DNA of 10,014 bases from Verrucomicrobiota bacterium. GTDB lineage: Bacteria; Verrucomicrobiota; Verrucomicrobiia; Limisphaerales; JADLHS01. Within the stretch, counting starts at the first letter, position 1; the number at the start of each line of letters is the position of its first letter. The stretch spans positions 1 to 10,014 of the forward strand of contig SCTL01000545.1 in assembly GCA_004297495.1 (NCBI GenBank). Direction: 5' to 3'. The notes under the pieces are model-generated. The model had not been told where the DNA came from and did no database searches. It saw nothing but the letters and a program-made list of their open reading frames with translations. Below, one piece after another: positions 7,211 to 10,014 of this stretch. The position numbers and the translations under genes are program-made.

Positions 7211-8455
7211 TCAACTCAAGGCGCTTAATGCCGCGAGCAATCGTTGCGCGTAAGCGGCCACGGTGCAGTGCTCGGAAAGTTTCAAGGCCGCCTTGCTCAG
7301 GTCCGCCAGTTCTTCGGGAGATTCCCGGAGTTGGGAGAGGCGCTCGATCAGTGGATCAATTGCGCGCGGCGGCACGATGAATCCCTGTTCGCCGTCGGTG
7401 ATCACGCTGCCGGTGTTCGCCGTGCAAATCACCGGCAAACCGCAGGCCAGCGCTTCGTAGGTCGCCGTGGCGGAACCTTCGCAGATGGACGGCAGCAAAA
7501 AGACATTCGCCCAGGCGAACTGTTCGTGCATCGCTGAGCGCGGCACCACGCCGGTGAGTTCAATGTGCTCCCGCAACTTCGTCTGTGCTTCTGGCGAAAC
7601 CAGAACCGGCCCTACCATCCGAAACGTCGCCATGCCTTTCAACCGCTTCGCTGCTTCCAACACATAAGGCGAGCCTTTCCGCAATCCTACCGCACCAACC
7701 GTCAACACACGCAGCGGCCGGTTTCCCATTTCCGCTTTCAGCATTTCAGTTTTCGGCATTTCTGCTTTTGCCTTTGCCACGTCCACTCCGTACGGCACCA
7801 TCGCACACTTCTCGACCGGCCCGCCGCATTGACGAATCCCCTCCGCCACAAACTGCGAGCCGCATAAAATCAAGTCGGCTGCCTGCCATTCCGCCTCTTC
7901 GCGCCCCATCAACTTCTCCTCCCAGACATCTTTTTCCGGCGCATCTTCCCAATCCTTCCACCGCTCGTGTTCCTCGGCCAATAGCTTCTCTTCAATGCGC
8001 TTCGGCGCAATGGTTTGTTCCATTACGGCGTGCAATCCCCTTGCTTTGGCGGCGCGCAATAGTTCAAGTCCGGCGGTGTTGAAAGTATAGACGCCTGTCG
8101 CGCCACCGAAACCGCGCGCGACAATGAGCCGGCAGAATTCCTCACCTGCCCACAGGTAAAGCTTGGTGGCTTCCGCCTTGTTCTTGCAACGTGGCAGCAG
8201 TGACCCAAATTTTAGCCCAAATGAGGTAAACGCGGTAATTCGGGCCTTTGGAATTCCGTCAACCTTGCGCGTGGCAAATCGCTGTGCGCTGGCCGGTAAA
8301 AGCGATTGCGGAATCAGATTCAGCAGTCTCGGCCAGCCTGACGTGACGGTCACATCAGTGAACAGCCTTTCCAATTGTCCGGCCTCATGTAACAGACGCG
8401 GCACAGCGTAGTGCATCCGCGCGCCGAGTTGGGCCACAATGAATTTTTGGCTCAT
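7211..8455 (-). CDS. Family 4 glycosyltransferase with a pentapeptide-repeat insertion in its linker
   Basis: Starting at the ATG 8453-8455 gives 414 residues. An upstream in-frame ATG at 8548 would add 31 residues made of intergenic hairpin repeat, so the later start is preferred; MSQKFIVAQLGARMHYAVPRLL is a natural first strand. Donor-side motifs are ADLILCGSQFVAEGI (193-207), VPYGVD (220-225), RVLTVGAVGLRKG (249-261), FRMVGPV (278-284) and the E-x7-E motif CEGSATATYEALACGLPV (325-342), followed by TGSVITDGEQGFIV (348-361). Between VPYGVD and RVLTVG lies a repeat-derived insertion (228-243). At the same place in most GT4 proteins only a short loop joins the domains. Motifs are intact and activity is likely; donor and acceptor cannot be read from sequence. 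Only an AGG directly beside the ATG suggests a ribosome-binding site. Confidence 0.93.
   Translation of the reverse strand: MSQKFIVAQLGARMHYAVPRLLHEAGQLERLFTDVTVTSGWPRLLNLIPQSLLPASAQRFATRKVDGIPKARITAFTSFGLKFGSLLPRCKNKAEATKLYLWAGEEFCRLIVARGFGGATGVYTFNTAGLELLRAAKARGLHAVMEQTIAPKRIEEKLLAEEHERWKDWEDAPEKDVWEEKLMGREEAEWQAADLILCGSQFVAEGIRQCGGPVEKCAMVPYGVDVAKAKAEMPKTEMLKAEMGNRPLRVLTVGAVGLRKGSPYVLEAAKRLKGMATFRMVGPVLVSPEAQTKLREHIELTGVVPRSAMHEQFAWANVFLLPSICEGSATATYEALACGLPVICTANTGSVITDGEQGFIVPPRAIDPLIERLSQLRESPEELADLSKAALKLSEHCTVAAYAQRLLAALSALS
7729..7772. repeat. In-gene 7/8-bp repeat array giving a 15 bp (5 residue) period
   Basis: Units are TTTCCGC at 7729, TTTCAGC at 7736, a single A, TTTCAGT at 7744, TTTCGGC at 7751, a single A, TTTCTGC at 7759 and TTTTGCC at 7766. 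Alternating 7 and 8 bp steps make a 15 bp period, read as pentapeptides K-A-E-M-P, K-T-E-M-L and K-A-E-M-G (residues 230-244). A perfect 7 bp tandem of this family on the coding strand (GCTGAAA) would expose TGA in one frame. Confidence 0.85.
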
Positions 8456-8478
8456 CCTAGGAACGGCTGAATTGAACA

Positions 8479-8503
8479 GGAGCAAACGGAGGCAACGGAG
8501 AAC
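8479..8503. repeat. Nonamer array, left arm
   Basis: GGAGCAAAC at 8479, GGAGGCAAC at 8488 and GGAGAAC at 8497 step by 9 bp. The complementary relatives are at 8628-8654 in the right arm. The 9 bp unit differs from the 7 bp families elsewhere in the window. Confidence 0.7.
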
Positions 8504-8505
8504 GC

Positions 8506-8536
8506 CGTGGAGCGCGGCGTTCACGCCGCTTCCACG
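8506..8536. repeat. Hairpin repeat, left copy
   Basis: An inner stem GCGGCG (8514-8519) pairs with CGCCGC (8524-8529) around loop TTCA. An outer stem CGTGGA (8506-8511) pairs with TCCACG (8531-8536), with one G-T pair and a bulge between. The copy at 8585-8608 is its inverted relative. There is no T-run, so terminator function is not supported. Confidence 0.8.
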
Positions 8537-8584
8537 TCCGGAGACCACATTTCAATTGTTTATCCATGGACATTCGCGACCAAA

Positions 8585-8608
8585 GCGGCCTGAAGGCCGC
8601 GCTCCACG
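8585..8608. repeat. Hairpin repeat, right copy (inverted)
   Basis: Stem GCGGCC (8585-8590) and GGCCGC (8595-8600) around loop TGAA, followed by GCTCCACG (8601-8608). Its reverse complement matches the left copy through CGTGGAGCGCGGC. The next stem position is changed on both sides, G-C against C-G, so pairing is preserved. Confidence 0.8.
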
Positions 8609-8627
8609 TCGGCAATCCAGAAAACGT

Positions 8628-8672
8628 TTCTCTGTTTGCTCTGTTTACTCCTGTTCACGTCTTTCACGGTTT
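8628..8672. repeat. Nonamer array, right arm, overlapping a stop codon
   Basis: TTCTCTGTT at 8628, TGCTCTGTT at 8637 and TACTCCTGT at 8646 step by 9 bp. TCACGTCTT at 8655 and TCACGGTTT at 8664 keep the step with a changed unit. The stop codon of the upstream glycosyltransferase (8664-8666) is in the last unit, so that gene's final residues (A-K-P) come from repeat sequence. Confidence 0.65.
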
Positions 8673-9833
8673 CGCCAGCCAGGGAAATGGCGGCGGCCCG
8701 CCTGCGCTGGGCTTGCCGGAAATCAAATCGTCAAACTGCTGCACGATGCCCGGCTCCCAGTGATCAAACGCCAGCTTGTCGAGAAACGTCTGACGCAGAA
8801 CTTCGGCGGGAAACTGATTTTTCTTTCGCATCTCGGCGAGCTTGCGAATGCCTTCGGCGAGTTCGGCGGGTTTGGTCGAATCCGTCGTCATGCCGAGGTT
8901 GTAGCGCCAGACCAGATTTTCCAGCGCGGTGTGATTCGTCGCGATCACCGGCAAGCCCGCGCCGACGTATTCGGTCAAGCGGCCGGGTGCGGTGAAAAAA
9001 TTCCCGAGATCATTGTTCTGATAGAGCAGCACACCGGCATCGGCGTTCATGGTGTAGCGCGCGAGTTGCCGCACGTTCATGCGCGGATAGCGCACTACGC
9101 GATTTGCGATGCCCAGCTCGTCCAGCTTGCGATCCACTTCCGCCTTGCGATGGTCACGGTCGAACATCACCAGTCGGAAATTTTCCGGTAGCAGACGCAT
9201 CGCCTCGAAAAGTTCCGGCGTCATCCGAATCTCGCCGTAGCCGCCGTGCAGAATCAGAACGAAGGCGTCATCATGTCCGCCGGCCATTTCGCGGCGAAGT
9301 TCCGCGTCCGGTTTCGGAAACGGCCAGCACGCCGGCAGCATGATGGGCACGGTCACGATCGGACACTTCACGCCATACGCCGCGCGGGTGAGGTACGCAC
9401 GGTGAAATTCGTTGTTGAGATACAGATCGAGCTTCCGGCAGAAGCGGCGTTCCAGCCAGAAGTAAAACGGATGATTGAACGGGTCGTAATAATCCGGGTT
9501 GTGATAGACCAGTTTCTTGCCGAACAACGGACCGAGCAACGCCAGATAGGCGCGGGCGCTGAGCGACTGCGAATGGATGTAAATTAAATCGTAACTTCCA
9601 AAGCGCGCGCTCAACAGTTCGCGCAGCATCGCCAGTTCGCCTTTGAAACCGCCGCGCGGCAGTTCACGAGCGCGATGCGGATACGGTCGCACTGAATCGA
9701 GCAGGGAATTGGTCGCGCCCGGGGCGACGACTTCAATTTCCCAGCCAGCTTTTGCGAGCGCAGGGAGACAAATCTCGCCGTGCGGGACTTCGCTGGAATC
9801 GCCGCGCGAAAGGTAGAGGAGGCTGCCGTTCAT
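8664..9833 (-). CDS. GT4-like glycosyltransferase, free of heptamer insertions
   Basis: The 389-residue protein begins NGSLLYLSRGDSSEVPHGEI (2-21), a glycine-rich first loop of a GT-B fold. YDLIYIHSQSLSARAYLAL (81-99) and KKLVYHNPDYYDP (106-118) follow in the acceptor domain. The donor domain shows FVLILHGGYGEIRMTPELFEAM (191-212), FRLVMFDRD (219-227), RVVRYPRM (245-252) and TAPGRLTEYVGAGLPVIATNH (281-301). The last replaces the strict E-x7-E signature by P-x-R/K-x-x-E-Y, as in a subset of GT4 enzymes. It would add a sugar to the nascent glycan. The C-terminal tail (372-389) is Gly/Pro-rich and runs into a nonamer repeat. Unlike the other three GT4 genes it has no internal heptamers. It is the first complete gene of the visible operon; its ATG has only a weak purine-rich leader (GATGAG). 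Confidence 0.88.
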   Translation of the reverse strand: MNGSLLYLSRGDSSEVPHGEICLPALAKAGWEIEVVAPGATNSLLDSVRPYPHRARELPRGGFKGELAMLRELLSARFGSYDLIYIHSQSLSARAYLALLGPLFGKKLVYHNPDYYDPFNHPFYFWLERRFCRKLDLYLNNEFHRAYLTRAAYGVKCPIVTVPIMLPACWPFPKPDAELRREMAGGHDDAFVLILHGGYGEIRMTPELFEAMRLLPENFRLVMFDRDHRKAEVDRKLDELGIANRVVRYPRMNVRQLARYTMNADAGVLLYQNNDLGNFFTAPGRLTEYVGAGLPVIATNHTALENLVWRYNLGMTTDSTKPAELAEGIRKLAEMRKKNQFPAEVLRQTFLDKLAFDHWEPGIVQQFDDLISGKPSAGGPPPFPWLAKP

Positions 9834-10014
9834 AAACTCATCATTTCACACGTTTCGGAGATCTGGAGAGAGCGAAGAGTGCGGTTCATAGACGCAAAGG
9901 AGCGTCCCTTGATACGGATGGCAGCACTCACGGCTATGGGGACTACTCTAAAGTCCGAAGTTTCAAACCTTCGAGGGAATCGCCCCTTAATTCGCATAAG
10001 CAAATCCAAAGCTC
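9830..10014 (-). CDS. Possible C-terminal end of an upstream gene (doubtful)
   Basis: One minus-strand frame stays open from the right edge to a TGA at 9830-9832. That TGA overlaps the next gene's start as ATGA, a pattern seen in translationally coupled operons. The peptide of about 60 residues ends I-S-E-T-C-E-M-M-S-L and resembles no family I know. It uses codons (CGA, AGG, CTT, GGG) that the neighbours avoid, and an open frame of this length can arise by chance. The small hairpins in the same stretch favour a leader or unrelated spacer. Confidence 0.2.
   Translation of the reverse strand, partial: ALDLLMRIKGRFPRRFETSDFRVVPIAVSAAIRIKGRSFASMNRTLRSLQISETCEMMSL
9834..10014. other. Stretch upstream of the first complete gene, with three small hairpins
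   Basis: No heptamer or REP-like element is present. Visible hairpins are GACGC (9891-9895) with GCGTC (9902-9906), loop of 6; GGACT (9940-9944) with AGTCC (9952-9956), loop of 7; and CGAAG (9956-9960) with CTTCG (9969-9973), loop of 8. They could form part of a leader RNA, but I recognise no riboswitch consensus. No convincing -35/-10 pair was found on the minus strand. Confidence 0.35.

Larger units (their letters stand above)
8456..8663. other. 208 bp gap holding an inverted pair of hairpin-plus-nonamer elements
   Basis: Two related arms face each other around a more AT-rich centre (about 8540-8580). Reading inward from each end, each arm has GAACAGGAG, then a run of about 9 bp units, then C-G-T-G-G-A-G-C-G-C-G-G-C and a hairpin. 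The right arm carries about 16 bp extra between the nonamers and the hairpin. Both flanking genes run leftward, so the pair would be transcribed as a long fold-back. Open frames through it on the plus strand are the repeats in translation. Confidence 0.75.

Noticed and set aside
8456..8548. N-terminal extension of the 7211-8455 glycosyltransferase from an upstream ATG
   Set aside because: The extra 31 residues are encoded by the hairpin and nonamer repeat and do not belong to the GT-B fold; the first strand starts naturally after the ATG at 8455.
8439..9191. Plus-strand open frames across the inverted hairpin pair and into the 8664-9833 gene
   Set aside because: They consist of repeat sequence plus antisense of a well-supported glycosyltransferase.
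9885..9930. Cyclic-di-GMP (GEMM) riboswitch, suggested by GACGCAAAG at 9891
   Set aside because: The match is on the plus strand while the gene is on the minus strand. The conserved GGCAAACC segment and receptor elements are missing.

Overview
The window reads as a bacterial exopolysaccharide, capsule or O-antigen gene cluster. All eight recognisable genes lie on the minus strand, so transcription runs from right to left. Neighbours are close together, with gaps of 28 to about 330 bp, which suggests one long operon or a few overlapping ones. No rRNA, tRNA, CRISPR, transposase or phage gene is visible.

Layout in transcription order: a leader-like stretch at the right end (9834-10014); a GT4-like glycosyltransferase (8664-9833); a 208 bp gap filled by an inverted pair of hairpin repeats; a second GT4 enzyme (7211-8455); a polytopic membrane protein, probably the Wzy-type repeat-unit polymerase (5767-7137); two more GT4 enzymes (4377-5672 and 3028-4338); a small two-pass protein with a chemoreceptor-like helical sensor domain but no signalling domain (2261-2929); a NodU/CmcH-type O-carbamoyltransferase (481-2232); a 329 bp gap with heptamers and an inverted pair of perfect hairpins; and the first 50 codons of a GT2 glycosyltransferase running off the left edge (1-151). 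Together the genes would assemble an oligosaccharide repeat unit, carbamoylate a sugar hydroxyl and polymerise the unit.

The most striking feature is not a gene family. Short tandem repeats with a 7 bp unit occur in at least four sequence families (GTTGAGA/GTTGAAA, TTTCTGC, GATGTTG, TGACGGG) plus a TTTCAGC family. They fill several intergenic gaps and also sit in frame inside three of the four GT4 genes. All three carry an array in the same inter-domain linker, just after the P-x-G-(V/I)-D-like motif or its equivalent. Two of them share two further insertion sites, and one has a fourth. The arrays add roughly 15 to 65 residues of low-complexity sequence without breaking the reading frame. Two other repeat types, both inverted hairpin pairs resembling REP doublets, occupy two gaps.

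From memory of genome style, the mix of high-GC genes, weak Shine-Dalgarno sequences, heptamer arrays and hairpin doublets fits Verrucomicrobiota (Pedosphaera/Limisphaerales-like). That is inference; no marker gene here proves the phylum.
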